Below are positions 30,354-37,973 of a stretch of 64,000 nucleotides of DNA, in pieces. Each line of letters starts with the position of its first letter. Position 1 is the first letter of the stretch. Source of the stretch: Bacteroidales bacterium (GTDB lineage: Bacteria > Bacteroidota > Bacteroidia > Bacteroidales > UBA932). The stretch covers positions 62,001 to 126,000 of the forward strand of contig JAFTBU010000049.1 of assembly GCA_017455065.1 (NCBI GenBank), written 5' to 3'. A model generated the notes under the pieces. That model was not told where the DNA came from. It saw only the letters and a list, made by a program, of their open reading frames with translations, and searched no databases. Both the position numbers and the translations under genes were made by a program.

Positions 30354-30420
30354 AGTTAATTATTTTTAGGAATTATTCAAATTTTTTCATAACTTGTCCC
30401 CGAATATCGTTGGTTAGTAT
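30351..30420. promoter_or_regulatory. Divergent AT-rich promoter region between acnA and thrA
   Basis: The only AT-rich gap between the two opposing gene runs. On the minus strand TAACTTTG (30358-30351) matches the TAnnTTTG -7 box, but it overlaps the TTG start of acnA. On the plus strand the nearest candidate is TATCGTTG (30405-30412), one base off the consensus and 8 bases before thrA. AATTATT occurs twice (from 30358 and from 30371). At about 67 bases there is no room for a threonine leader peptide and attenuator. Confidence 0.4.
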
Positions 30421-32847
30421 ATGAAAGTCCTCAAGTTCGGAGGGAGTTCCGTAGGTAGTGCGGCTCCTCTTCTCAGTGTAAAGAAGACCGTAGAATCGTC
30501 GCGCGGTGATTTGATAGTTACCGTGTCAGCTCTCGGCGGCATCACCGACAAGCTGATTTCCACCGCGCGCATGGCAGCCCAGGGCGACCCCCAATACGAG
30601 CAGGCCTGGGAGCAGATGCGCGAGCGCCATTTCGCCCTGGTGGATGAGGTGGTTCCGCGCGGAGCAGCCCGCAACTCGCTCAAGGAAGAGTTGGATGCCC
30701 TGCTTTCCGGACTCAAGAACCTCTATCTCGGCACCTTCATCCTGAAGAGCCTTTCCGACAAGACCCTCTTCGAAATTGAAAGTTACGGAGAAAGACTGTC
30801 TTCCAGGATAGTCCGCACCCTGATCAAGGGTTCCGTGCTTTACGACCCCCTGGAGTTCATCTACACCTACAAGTCGGGCAACAAGCAGATACCCGACCCC
30901 GAACTCACCGGGAAACTGGTACGCGACGCCTTCGCAGGCTTCAGCGGCATCGCAGTGGTCCCCGGCTTCATAGCCCGCAACCGCGACACTGGTGACATCG
31001 TCAACCTGGGCCGCGGAGGTTCCGACTACACCGCCAGCATCCTGGCGGCCGAGCTCGGGGCTGAGATCCTGGAGATATGGACCGACGTGGACGGCTTCAT
31101 GACAGCCGACCCAAAGGTCATCAAGACCTCCTACCCCATCGACGAGCTCAGCTACGCCGAGGCCATGGAGCTCTGCAACTTCGGAGCCAGCGTCATCTAC
31201 GCACCCACCCTGTACCCGGTCTGCGCCAAGAACATCCCCATACTGATCAAGAACACCTTCAATCCCGACGCTCCCGGCACCATCATCCAGAGGGAGTGCC
31301 GCCATTCCAAGGTCATCACAGGTATCTCCTCGATAGACGACAGCTGCCTGATCACCCTCTCAGCCATTTCCATGGTCGGTCTGGTGGGTGTGGACAGCCG
31401 CCTCTTCAACGCCCTGGCATCCGAGCACATCAGCGTGTTCTTCGTCAGCCAGTCTTCGTCCGAGACCTCCATCACCATAGGCGTGGGCAACGCCGACGCC
31501 GACAAGGCCGTGGAAGTGATCTCCAGGACCTTCAAGGAAGAGATCGAGATGGGCGCCATGGATCCTATCATGCTCGAGAAGGACCTGGCCACGGTCGGCA
31601 TCGTGGGAGAGAACCTCAAGAATTCGGCGGGTCTCGCCGGCAAGGTCTTCACCCTGCTCGGACGCAACGGCATCAGCATCAAGGCCCTGGCACAGGGCGC
31701 TTCGGAGACCAACATCTCGTTCGTGGTCGAGAAGAAGTTCCTGCGCAAGTCCCTCAACGTGCTTCATGACAATTTCCTGCTTTCCGAATACCAGGAGCTC
31801 AACCTCTTCATCTGCGGCATCGGCACCGTGGGCGGACAGCTCATCCAGCAGATAGCCTCGCAGCAGGAGAAGCTCAAAGCCGAAAGGAGCCTCAAGATAA
31901 ACATCGTGGGCATTGCCCGCAGCACCAAGGGCGTGTTCGACAGGGACGGCATAGAGCTGTGCGACTACCGCGACAAGCTCAAGGACGGCATAGACCTGAC
32001 TCCGTCCCGTCTCAGGGATGAAGTCATAGGCATGAACATCTTCAATTCCGTGTTCGTGGACTGCACCGCCAGTGCGGAGATCGCCGCGCTGTACGGAGAT
32101 TTCTTCGACCACGGCATCTCGGTGGTCACCGCCAACAAGATCGCCGCCTCGTCCGACTTCTCCAACTACAGCAAGCTCAAGGAGACAGCCCGCCGCAGGA
32201 ATGTCAAGTTCCTCTTCGAGACCAATGTCGGCGCCGGACTCCCCATCATAAACACCATCAACGCCCTGCGCAACAGCGGGGACAAGATCCTCAGGATAGA
32301 GGCCGTGCTCAGCGGCACGCTCAATTTCATATTCAACACCATCTCCTCAGAAATCCCCTTCAGCAAGACCATCAAGATGGCCATGGACGAGGGTTTCTCG
32401 GAGCCGGATCCGAGGATAGACCTCTCCGGGAAGGATGTCATCCGCAAGCTGGTCATCCTCTCCCGCGAAGCCGGGTACAAGGTGAACCAGGAGGATGTGG
32501 AGGCCAATCTTTTCGTCCCCCAGGACTTCTTCGAGTGCAGCATGGAAGAGTTCTGGCAGAAACTCCCCAGCCTCGACGCAGGCTTCGAGAAAGAACGCCA
32601 GAGGCTCGAGAAAGAGCACAAGTGCTGGAGGTTCGTCGCCAAGATGGAGGACGGTAAATATTCCGTCTCCCTCAGGGAAATCCCCGAGGGCCACTCCTTC
32701 TACGTGCTCGACGGTTCCAACAACATCATCCTTCTCACCACGGAGAGATACAACAGACATCCGATGCTGATCCAGGGCTACGGAGCGGGGGCGAGCGTCA
32801 CCGCAGCCGGAGTCTTCGCGGACATCATCAGCATAGCAAACATATAG
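30421..32847 (+). CDS. thrA: Bifunctional aspartokinase / homoserine dehydrogenase I
   Basis: Catalyses the first and third steps from aspartate to homoserine. Residues 1-290 are the kinase (KFGGSSVGSA, DIVNLGRGGSDYTA), followed by paired ACT domains up to about 460. The dehydrogenase starts at the Rossmann motif GIGTVGGQLIQQI and continues through TANKIAAS and FETNVGAGLPII. The length of 808 residues is close to E. coli ThrA. Threonine feedback through the ACT pair is expected. It is the first gene of thrA-thrB-thrC-asd and opens the plus-strand run. Homoserine also feeds metX on the opposite strand. Confidence 0.97.
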   Translation: MKVLKFGGSSVGSAAPLLSVKKTVESSRGDLIVTVSALGGITDKLISTARMAAQGDPQYEQAWEQMRERHFALVDEVVPRGAARNSLKEELDALLSGLKNLYLGTFILKSLSDKTLFEIESYGERLSSRIVRTLIKGSVLYDPLEFIYTYKSGNKQIPDPELTGKLVRDAFAGFSGIAVVPGFIARNRDTGDIVNLGRGGSDYTASILAAELGAEILEIWTDVDGFMTADPKVIKTSYPIDELSYAEAMELCNFGASVIYAPTLYPVCAKNIPILIKNTFNPDAPGTIIQRECRHSKVITGISSIDDSCLITLSAISMVGLVGVDSRLFNALASEHISVFFVSQSSSETSITIGVGNADADKAVEVISRTFKEEIEMGAMDPIMLEKDLATVGIVGENLKNSAGLAGKVFTLLGRNGISIKALAQGASETNISFVVEKKFLRKSLNVLHDNFLLSEYQELNLFICGIGTVGGQLIQQIASQQEKLKAERSLKINIVGIARSTKGVFDRDGIELCDYRDKLKDGIDLTPSRLRDEVIGMNIFNSVFVDCTASAEIAALYGDFFDHGISVVTANKIAASSDFSNYSKLKETARRRNVKFLFETNVGAGLPIINTINALRNSGDKILRIEAVLSGTLNFIFNTISSEIPFSKTIKMAMDEGFSEPDPRIDLSGKDVIRKLVILSREAGYKVNQEDVEANLFVPQDFFECSMEEFWQKLPSLDAGFEKERQRLEKEHKCWRFVAKMEDGKYSVSLREIPEGHSFYVLDGSNNIILLTTERYNRHPMLIQGYGAGASVTAAGVFADIISIANI

Positions 32848-32851
32848 CGGA

Positions 32852-33775
32852 ATGAAAAAAGTCAGGGTATTCGCACCGGCGTCCATCGCCAACATGGGCT
32901 GCGGCTTCGACATCATAGGCCTCGCACTCGACGAGGTCGGGGACATCCTGGAGATCTGCGCCTCAGAGGGTGAAGGCATAAGCATTGTCAACACTTCCGG
33001 CGTACCCCTCCCCGAGGATGTGGAAAGCAACGTGGTCACTCCGGTCATTCGCAAATTCTTCGAAATGACCGGACTGAGCGGCCATATCGATGTGAATATC
33101 TGCAGAAAGATCTACCCCGGCTCGGGCATAGGCTCCAGCTCGGCTTCCAGCGCCGCCGCGGCCCTGGGCATGAACGAGCTTTACGGCTGCCCCCTGAGCG
33201 AGGAGGACCTGGTGATCTGCGCCATGGAAGGCGAGAACCTCGCGAGCGGCGGTTACCACGCCGACAACGCCGCCCCCGCACTCATGGGCGGCATTGTGCT
33301 GATCAGAGGTTACGAGCCCCTCGACCTGATCAAGCTCCCGGTCCCCGGCAACTTCTATTGCGCCGTGGCCCATCCCGACATCGTGGTTTCCACCAAGGAG
33401 GCCCGCAGCATACTGCCCAAAGCCGTCCCCATGCACGACGCGGTGCGCCAGTGGGGCAATGTGGGAGGCCTGGTGGCCGGACTCTATTCGGGCAATATCG
33501 ACCTGATCGGCCGTTCGATGAAAGATGTGGTGGCGGAGCCTTACCGCAAGCAGTTCATCCCGGGCTTCGACGAGCTCCGCGAGAAACTGCTCGCCGACGG
33601 GGCGCTGGCGATGAACATCGCCGGCTCCGGGCCTTCGGTATTCGCCCTCGCAAACCGCACTGAAACAGCCCACAAGGCGGGAGAGACCCTCCGGAAGCAT
33701 TTCGAAGACCTCGGCATCGGGGTCGAAGCCTATGTGGTGAAAGTATCCAACAAGGGAGCAAAACTTATAGCATGA
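32852..33775 (+). CDS. thrB: Homoserine kinase
   Basis: GHMP-family kinase phosphorylating homoserine for threonine. The ATP loop is PGSGIGSSSASSAAAA (near residue 91), preceded by APASIANMGCGFDIIGLAL at the N-terminus and followed by the NIAGSGPSVFAL segment near the C-terminus. The length of 307 residues is normal. It lies 4 bases after thrA and shares ATGA with thrC. Confidence 0.96.
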   Translation: MKKVRVFAPASIANMGCGFDIIGLALDEVGDILEICASEGEGISIVNTSGVPLPEDVESNVVTPVIRKFFEMTGLSGHIDVNICRKIYPGSGIGSSSASSAAAALGMNELYGCPLSEEDLVICAMEGENLASGGYHADNAAPALMGGIVLIRGYEPLDLIKLPVPGNFYCAVAHPDIVVSTKEARSILPKAVPMHDAVRQWGNVGGLVAGLYSGNIDLIGRSMKDVVAEPYRKQFIPGFDELREKLLADGALAMNIAGSGPSVFALANRTETAHKAGETLRKHFEDLGIGVEAYVVKVSNKGAKLIA

Positions 33776-35073
33776 GATATTACAGCACCAACGGGAAAGC
33801 CGCGACGGCGGATCTCAGGACGGCGGTCACCAAAGGCCTCGCCCCGGACCGGGGACTCTATATGCCCCAGTCCATCGCGAAGTTGCCGGAGTCATTCTTC
33901 GACGGCATGGCTGACCTGTCCTTCCGGGAGATCGCCTGCACCGTCGCCGACGCTTTCTTCGGGGAGGACATCGCTCCGGAGCAGCTGCACCGCATTGTCA
34001 ATGACACCCTCTCCTTCGATTGTCCCCTGGTGCAGGTGGAAGACAGGATATGGTCGCTGGAGCTCTTCCACGGCCCCACCCTCGCGTTCAAGGACGTGGG
34101 AGCGCGGTTCATGGCCAGGATGCTTCAGCATTTCACCGGCGGCGGCCGCAGGATCAACGTCCTCGTCGCGACTTCCGGTGACACCGGCAGCGCCGTGGCC
34201 AACGGCTTCCTCGGAGTGGAAGGCATACATGTCTATGTCCTCTACCCCAAGGGCAGGGTCAGCCCCGTGCAGGAGTGCCAGTTCACCACCCTCGGACAGA
34301 ATATCACGGCCATAGAGATAGACGGAGTGTTCGACGACTGCCAGGCCCTGGTGAAGAGCGCCTTCCTGGATACCGAGCTCAACTCCGCGCTGGTCCTCAC
34401 TTCGGCCAACAGCATAAATGTGGCGAGGTTCCTGCCTCAGTCATTCTATTATTTCAATGCCTGCGCACGCCTCAGGGAGCAGGGCATCTCCGAGCCCCCG
34501 GTGATATGCGTGCCCAGCGGCAATTTCGGCAACATCTGCTCTGCCCTTTTCGCAAAGCGTATGGGGCTGGAAGTCAAGAGATTCATCGCTGCATGCAATG
34601 CCAACAGCGTCTTCCCGGAGTTCCTCGCCAGCGGCAGCTACTCCCCCCGCCCCAGCATTGCCACACTGGCCAATGCCATGGATGTCGGGGACCCGAGCAA
34701 TTTCGCCCGCATCTGGGACCTCTACGGCAAGGACGCCGACGCCATAAGGGCTGACATCAGTTCCGCCTGCGTGAGCGACTCCGAGATACTCGGAACCATC
34801 GCCTCCTGCTACCGCAGCGACGGCTACCTGCTGGACCCCCACGGAGCCTGCGGCTTCAAAGTGCTCAAAGAGAGCCTTCGCGAAGGCGAGACGGGTATTT
34901 TCTGCGAGACCGCACACCCCGCCAAATTCAAGGAGACGGTCGAGAAGGCCATAGGCGGGAGCGTGAGCATGCCGGAAAGGCTCGCCGCTTTCATGAAGGG
35001 CGAAAAGCGCAGCGTTCCCCTGCCCCGGGATTTCGGAGCATTCAAGGATTTCCTTTTAAATGATGACAAATAA
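33772..35073 (+). CDS. thrC: Threonine synthase
   Basis: PLP fold-type II lyase converting O-phosphohomoserine to threonine. The PLP lysine is in FHGPTLAFKDVGARF, and the phosphate site is VATSGDTGSAVANGF. Also seen are VPSGNFGNICSA and a C-terminal CETAHPAKF segment. The 433 residues are typical of the shorter bacterial and yeast-like group. The ATG overlaps the thrB stop. It completes threonine synthesis in this operon. Confidence 0.96.
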   Translation: MRYYSTNGKAATADLRTAVTKGLAPDRGLYMPQSIAKLPESFFDGMADLSFREIACTVADAFFGEDIAPEQLHRIVNDTLSFDCPLVQVEDRIWSLELFHGPTLAFKDVGARFMARMLQHFTGGGRRINVLVATSGDTGSAVANGFLGVEGIHVYVLYPKGRVSPVQECQFTTLGQNITAIEIDGVFDDCQALVKSAFLDTELNSALVLTSANSINVARFLPQSFYYFNACARLREQGISEPPVICVPSGNFGNICSALFAKRMGLEVKRFIAACNANSVFPEFLASGSYSPRPSIATLANAMDVGDPSNFARIWDLYGKDADAIRADISSACVSDSEILGTIASCYRSDGYLLDPHGACGFKVLKESLREGETGIFCETAHPAKFKETVEKAIGGSVSMPERLAAFMKGEKRSVPLPRDFGAFKDFLLNDDK

Positions 35074-35085
35074 AAACCAAATATT

Positions 35086-36084
35086 ATGAAAGTAGCTATC
35101 GTAGGTGCAAGTGGTGCTGTGGGACAGGAGTTTCTCAAGGTCCTGGCTGAAAGGAATTTTCCCATTGACGAACTGGTCCTCTTCGGATCGGAGCGCAGTG
35201 CGGGCAGGAAGTACACTTTCCGCGGAAAGGAGTACGAAGTGAAACTGTTGCAGCACAATGACGATTTCAAGGGAGTGGACATAGCCTTCGCCTCCGCCGG
35301 CGCCGGCACCTCCAGGGAATTCGCAGAGACCATCACCAAGCACGGCGCCGTCATGATCGACAATTCCAGCGCCTTCCGCATGGATGAGGACGTGCCTCTC
35401 GTAGTGCCCGAGTGCAATGCCGAGGATGCCTTGAACCGCCCCCGCAACATCATCGCCAATCCCAACTGCACCACCATCATGATGGTAGTGGTGCTGAAGC
35501 CCATCGAGGCCCTTTCCCATATCACCAACGTCCATGTCGCGAGCTACCAGTCCGCTTCCGGAGCCGGTGCCCAGGCCATGGCCGAGCTGGAGCAGCAGTA
35601 CCGTGAGATAGTGGAGGGCAAGGAGGTGACGGTCAACAAGTTCGCCTATCAGCTCGCCTATAACGTCATCCCCCAGATCGACGTGTTCACGGACAATGGC
35701 TACACCAAGGAGGAGATGAAGATGTTCAACGAGACCCGCAAGATCCTCCATTCCGATGTCAAGTGCTCCGCCATGTGCGTGAGGATATCCGCCCTGCGTT
35801 CCCACTCTGAGGCCGTGTGGATACGCACCGAGAAGCCTCTGGAAGTGAAAGACGTCCAGGCCGCCCTCGCCGCCGCCCCCGGAGTGACCCTCCAGGACGA
35901 CCCCGCCACCAAGACCTACCCCATGCCCCTCTTCACCGGCGGCAAGGACGACGTCTATGTGGGCAGGGTCCGCAAGGACATCTCCGACCCCAACGGTATC
36001 ACCCTCTGGCTCTCCGGAGACCAGATCAAGAAAGGCGCCGCCCTCAACGCCGTACAGATTGCTGAATATCTCATAAACAGGTAA
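35086..36084 (+). CDS. asd: Aspartate-semialdehyde dehydrogenase
   Basis: Reduces aspartyl phosphate to aspartate semialdehyde, between the two activities of ThrA. N-terminal [14 protein letters not shown] binds NADP; the active cysteine is in [10 protein letters not shown] and the active histidine in RSHSEAVW. The length of 332 residues is normal. It follows thrC by 12 bases and is 4 bases ahead of an aspartate aminotransferase, so the operon covers oxaloacetate to threonine. Confidence 0.96.
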   Translation: MKVAIVGASGAVGQEFLKVLAERNFPIDELVLFGSERSAGRKYTFRGKEYEVKLLQHNDDFKGVDIAFASAGAGTSREFAETITKHGAVMIDNSSAFRMDEDVPLVVPECNAEDALNRPRNIIANPNCTTIMMVVVLKPIEALSHITNVHVASYQSASGAGAQAMAELEQQYREIVEGKEVTVNKFAYQLAYNVIPQIDVFTDNGYTKEEMKMFNETRKILHSDVKCSAMCVRISALRSHSEAVWIRTEKPLEVKDVQAALAAAPGVTLQDDPATKTYPMPLFTGGKDDVYVGRVRKDISDPNGITLWLSGDQIKKGAALNAVQIAEYLINR

Positions 36085-36088
36085 TACG

Positions 36089-37291
36089 ATGCTTCATATA
36101 TCCGAAAGGAGTGCCGCAATGCCGGCCTCTGCCATAAGGAAACTGGTGCCCTTCGCCGATGCCGCCAAGGCTGAAGGCGTGAAGGTTTATCACCTCAATG
36201 TAGGCGCCCCCGACATCAAGTCCCCCGATTGTGCCTTCGATGCCGTCGTGGACAAGTGCAAGGGTCTCCACCACCTGTCCTACACCAATTCCGCAGGTCT
36301 CATCGAGCTGCGCGAGGCTATGGTGGAGAAATACTACAAGAAGGTGGGCATCGACATCAGCGTGGGTGACCTGCTGATCGACGTGGCCGGCAGCGAAGCT
36401 TTCGCCGTGGCCATGCAGATCGCCGCCGGACCCGGCGAGGAGATCATAGTGATAGAGCCTTTCTACACCAATTACCAGACCTTCGCCTTCCTCAACGGAA
36501 TCACTCTCAAGGCTGTCCATACCGACATTGAGAGCGGCTTCAAGGTACCGGCTATCAGTGAATTCGAAAAGATACTCACCCCCAGGACCAGGGCCATACT
36601 CATCAGCAATCCCTGCAATCCTTCGGGCAAGCTCTTCACCCGCTCCGAGATGCTGGAGCTCGGCAAATTCTGCCGCGAACACGACCTGTTCCTCATCAGC
36701 GACGAAGTCTATCGCGAGTTCTGCTACACCGACGAGCCGTATTTCTCGGCCATGAACATCCCCGGCTGCGAACAGAATGTAATCCTGGTGGATTCGGTGT
36801 CGAAGAGGTACAATCTCTGCGGCGCGCGCATAGGCTGCATAGTCTCCCGCAACAAGGACGTGATGGCCGCCGCGATGAAATTCGCCCAGTCCCGTCTCTG
36901 CCCTCCCGTACTCGGACAGTGGGCTGCAATGGGTGCGCTGGACACGCCCTGGAGCTATTTCGACGATGTCAAGGCTGAATACATACGCCGCCGCGACTGC
37001 GCAGTGGAGATGCTCAACGCCATACCCGGAGTGTTCGCGCCCAAGCCCATGGGAGCCTTCTACACCATCGCCCGCCTCCCGGTCGACAATGCAGAGAGCT
37101 TTGCCAAATGGATGCTGACGGAATTCCGCGTGGATCACCATACCGTAATGGTCACCCCCGCCACCTCCTTCTACCGCACTCCTGGCATAGTGAACCAGGT
37201 CCGCATCGCCTACGTCCTGGAGGTCCCCCAGCTCCGCACAGCCATGGACATCCTCGCCCAAGGCCTCGCCGCCTATCCCGGACGGAGGTGA
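36089..37291 (+). CDS. Aspartate aminotransferase-like PLP enzyme
   Basis: Class I aminotransferase of 400 residues. The motifs are LNVGAPDIKSPD at the N-terminus, SNPCNPSG, the SDEVYREFCY aspartate/tyrosine segment and the PLP lysine in DSVSKRYNLCGARIG. The C-terminus has VRIAYVLE where the substrate arginine is expected. Position at the end of thrA-thrB-thrC-asd suggests it makes aspartate from oxaloacetate and glutamate for the threonine pathway. Exact substrate preference cannot be read off. It is the last gene before the 460-base non-coding block. Confidence 0.86.
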   Translation: MLHISERSAAMPASAIRKLVPFADAAKAEGVKVYHLNVGAPDIKSPDCAFDAVVDKCKGLHHLSYTNSAGLIELREAMVEKYYKKVGIDISVGDLLIDVAGSEAFAVAMQIAAGPGEEIIVIEPFYTNYQTFAFLNGITLKAVHTDIESGFKVPAISEFEKILTPRTRAILISNPCNPSGKLFTRSEMLELGKFCREHDLFLISDEVYREFCYTDEPYFSAMNIPGCEQNVILVDSVSKRYNLCGARIGCIVSRNKDVMAAAMKFAQSRLCPPVLGQWAAMGALDTPWSYFDDVKAEYIRRRDCAVEMLNAIPGVFAPKPMGAFYTIARLPVDNAESFAKWMLTEFRVDHHTVMVTPATSFYRTPGIVNQVRIAYVLEVPQLRTAMDILAQGLAAYPGRR

Positions 37292-37377
37292 TACTCCGCT
37301 GAAGAGACATACACCCCGCCATCGAATTTCACATTCAGGTCGCGTCGCCTTTTGAATTTCGGGTTGGCAGTTTCGAC

Positions 37378-37441
37378 ATTCGTCAGCCCGACGGACACCC
37401 TCTGAAGGGTCGTAGAAGCCATAGTCGGTGGGCTGACGAAT
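37378..37441. repeat. 12-bp perfect inverted repeat with inner hairpins
   Basis: ATTCGTCAGCCC (37378-37389) is the exact reverse complement of 37430-37441. Inside it, CCGAC (37388-37392) can pair with GTCGG (37424-37428), and ACCCT (37397-37401) pairs with AGGGT (37406-37410) across a CTGA loop. The nested pairing suggests a folded RNA or cruciform rather than chance. Confidence 0.75.
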
Positions 37442-37454
37442 TTCATAACTGGCC

Positions 37455-37488
37455 CTCGCCGCCGCAGTATACGCGATGCGGCGGCGAG
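37455..37488. repeat. 12-bp perfect GC-rich hairpin
   Basis: CTCGCCGCCGCA (37455-37466) and 37477-37488 are perfect reverse complements around a 10-base loop. It could be a terminator for the thrA-to-aminotransferase operon, but no T-run follows, only CTATGTTT, so it may instead be part of the larger structured block. Confidence 0.7.
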
Positions 37489-37548
37489 CTATGTTTAAGT
37501 GCTCTCCTCGCCCGCCCGTTGCTGTCGACCGCGGGGGCTGGCTCCGGT

Positions 37549-37583
37549 GCTCCTACCGTCCATAAATCGGGGACGGTGGGAGC
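37549..37583. repeat. 13-bp inverted repeat hairpin
   Basis: GCTCCTACCGTCC (37549-37561) pairs with 37571-37583 over all 13 positions, one of them a G-T wobble, around a 9-base AT-rich loop. It is the first of two hairpins in the GC-rich half of the block. Confidence 0.75.
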
Positions 37584-37595
37584 GAAAAGGGCGGA

Positions 37596-37720
37596 AGTGC
37601 AGGCGGCTCGGAGCAGGGACCCGTGCCACCCTCGGCACCGTAAGAGGGGGGACCGTGAGCGGCAGCGAACGGTGGGGTCGAGCGAAGCGAGACGGTCCCC
37701 TGCCCCGAGCCGCCTGCACT
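37596..37720. repeat. Long imperfect inverted repeat of about 26 bp
   Basis: The left arm 37596-37621 begins AGTGCAGGCGGCTCGG, and the right arm 37694-37720 ends with its exact reverse complement. The arms then differ by one A/G change and one extra base but pair on to GGGACC/GGTCCC. The roughly 70-base interior has smaller helices: GTGCC with GGCAC, and ACCGT with ACGGT. A long stem with branched interior is typical of structured RNAs and of small palindromic mobile elements. Confidence 0.78.
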
Positions 37721-37753
37721 CCCATCGCCGCTCACACTAGAAGTAATGCGGGA

Positions 37754-37787
37754 TTTGTTTGGAAATACGGATTTTTTGCTATATTTG
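37754..37787 (+). promoter_or_regulatory. Putative promoter of the his leader and operon
   Basis: The -7 box TATATTTG (37780-37787) is a full match to TAnnTTTG. Upstream are two overlapping -33 candidates in TTTGTTTGG: TTTG at 37754-37757 (22-base spacer) or at 37758-37761 (18-base spacer). The start of transcription should fall only a few bases before the leader ATG at 37796. Confidence 0.65.
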
Positions 37788-37795
37788 TGAAAGTT

Positions 37796-37855
37796 ATGAT
37801 TACGAGCACCAACACTTTCCGTCATCACCGCCGCCATCTGTCAGATAGAGGGTAG
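37796..37855 (+). CDS. hisL: Histidine leader peptide (attenuator peptide)
   Basis: A 19-residue reading frame, MITSTNTFRHHRRHLSDRG followed by TAG, lies between a promoter and an intrinsic terminator ahead of hisG. Three of 19 codons are His (37823-37828 and 37835-37837), set among Arg codons in the order Arg-His-His-Arg-Arg-His. The stop codon (37853-37855) lies inside the left strand of the antiterminator helix. By analogy with enterobacterial his attenuation, a ribosome short of charged tRNA-His would stall on these codons and leave that strand free. I infer function from arrangement; no homologue was searched. Confidence 0.75.
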   Translation: MITSTNTFRHHRRHLSDRG

Positions 37856-37901
37856 GCCGGAGAGTCGTGGATCATGACTTGGAAGTATAGCGAGGCTTAC
37901 C
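37851..37901 (+). promoter_or_regulatory. Antiterminator helix of the his attenuator
   Basis: GGTAGGCC (37851-37858) can pair with GGCTTACC (37894-37901) over eight positions, one a G-U wobble. The right strand is the 5' arm of the downstream terminator, so the two structures exclude each other. The intervening RNA can form a 7-bp hairpin (37863-37869 with 37873-37879), which would bring the two strands together. A ribosome at the leader stop codon would cover the left strand. Confidence 0.65.
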
Positions 37902-37925
37902 GTGATGCGGCAAGCCTCTTTTTTT
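37892..37925 (+). terminator. Intrinsic terminator of the his attenuator
   Basis: GAGGCTT (37892-37898) pairs with AAGCCTC (37912-37918). After an A-C mismatch the stem continues as CCG (37900-37902) with CGG (37908-37910), closing on the loop TGATG. Seven T follow (37919-37925). This is a complete Rho-independent terminator placed 48 bases before hisG and after the leader peptide, the expected place for an attenuator. Confidence 0.85.
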
Positions 37926-37954
37926 AGTGTATTACAGGTTTTAGTGTATTACAG
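37922..37954 (+). repeat. Tandem duplication, 16-base copies with 17-base period
   Basis: TTTTAGTGTATTACAG occurs at 37922-37937 and again, identically, at 37939-37954, separated by one G. It begins inside the T-run of the attenuator and ends 19 bases before hisG. It may be a recent slippage duplication or a binding site; it contains no gene. Confidence 0.9.
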
Positions 37955-37973
37955 AATCAAAGCAAAAACAGAT

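Larger units (their letters stand above)
37292..37753. other. Non-coding block with nested inverted repeats
   Basis: About 460 bases without a convincing gene, between the threonine run and the histidine leader. The first 85 bases hold two copies of GAATTTC (37324 and 37354), and a third is at 37438. The remainder is GC-rich and holds at least four strong inverted repeats, listed separately. Several frames stay open by chance because of the GC content, but their predicted peptides are low-complexity Arg/Pro/Ser and mirror each other on the two strands. Possible identities are a structured RNA, a small non-autonomous mobile element, or a boundary element; none is proven. Confidence 0.6.

Noticed and set aside
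30354-30420. A threonine leader peptide and attenuator before thrA
   Set aside because: Only 67 bases are available, with no Thr/Ile-rich short frame and no terminator hairpin.
37495-37855. Open frames of 60-118 codons on both strands in the inverted-repeat block
   Set aside because: The peptides are Arg/Pro/Ser-rich and mirror each other, as expected from palindromic GC-rich DNA. Only the last 20 codons of one plus-strand frame, from 37796, have independent support as the his leader peptide.
37902-37973. Longer N-terminus for HisG
   Set aside because: It would start inside the terminator stem and read through the T-run and tandem repeat; the start at 37974 matches the family N-terminus.
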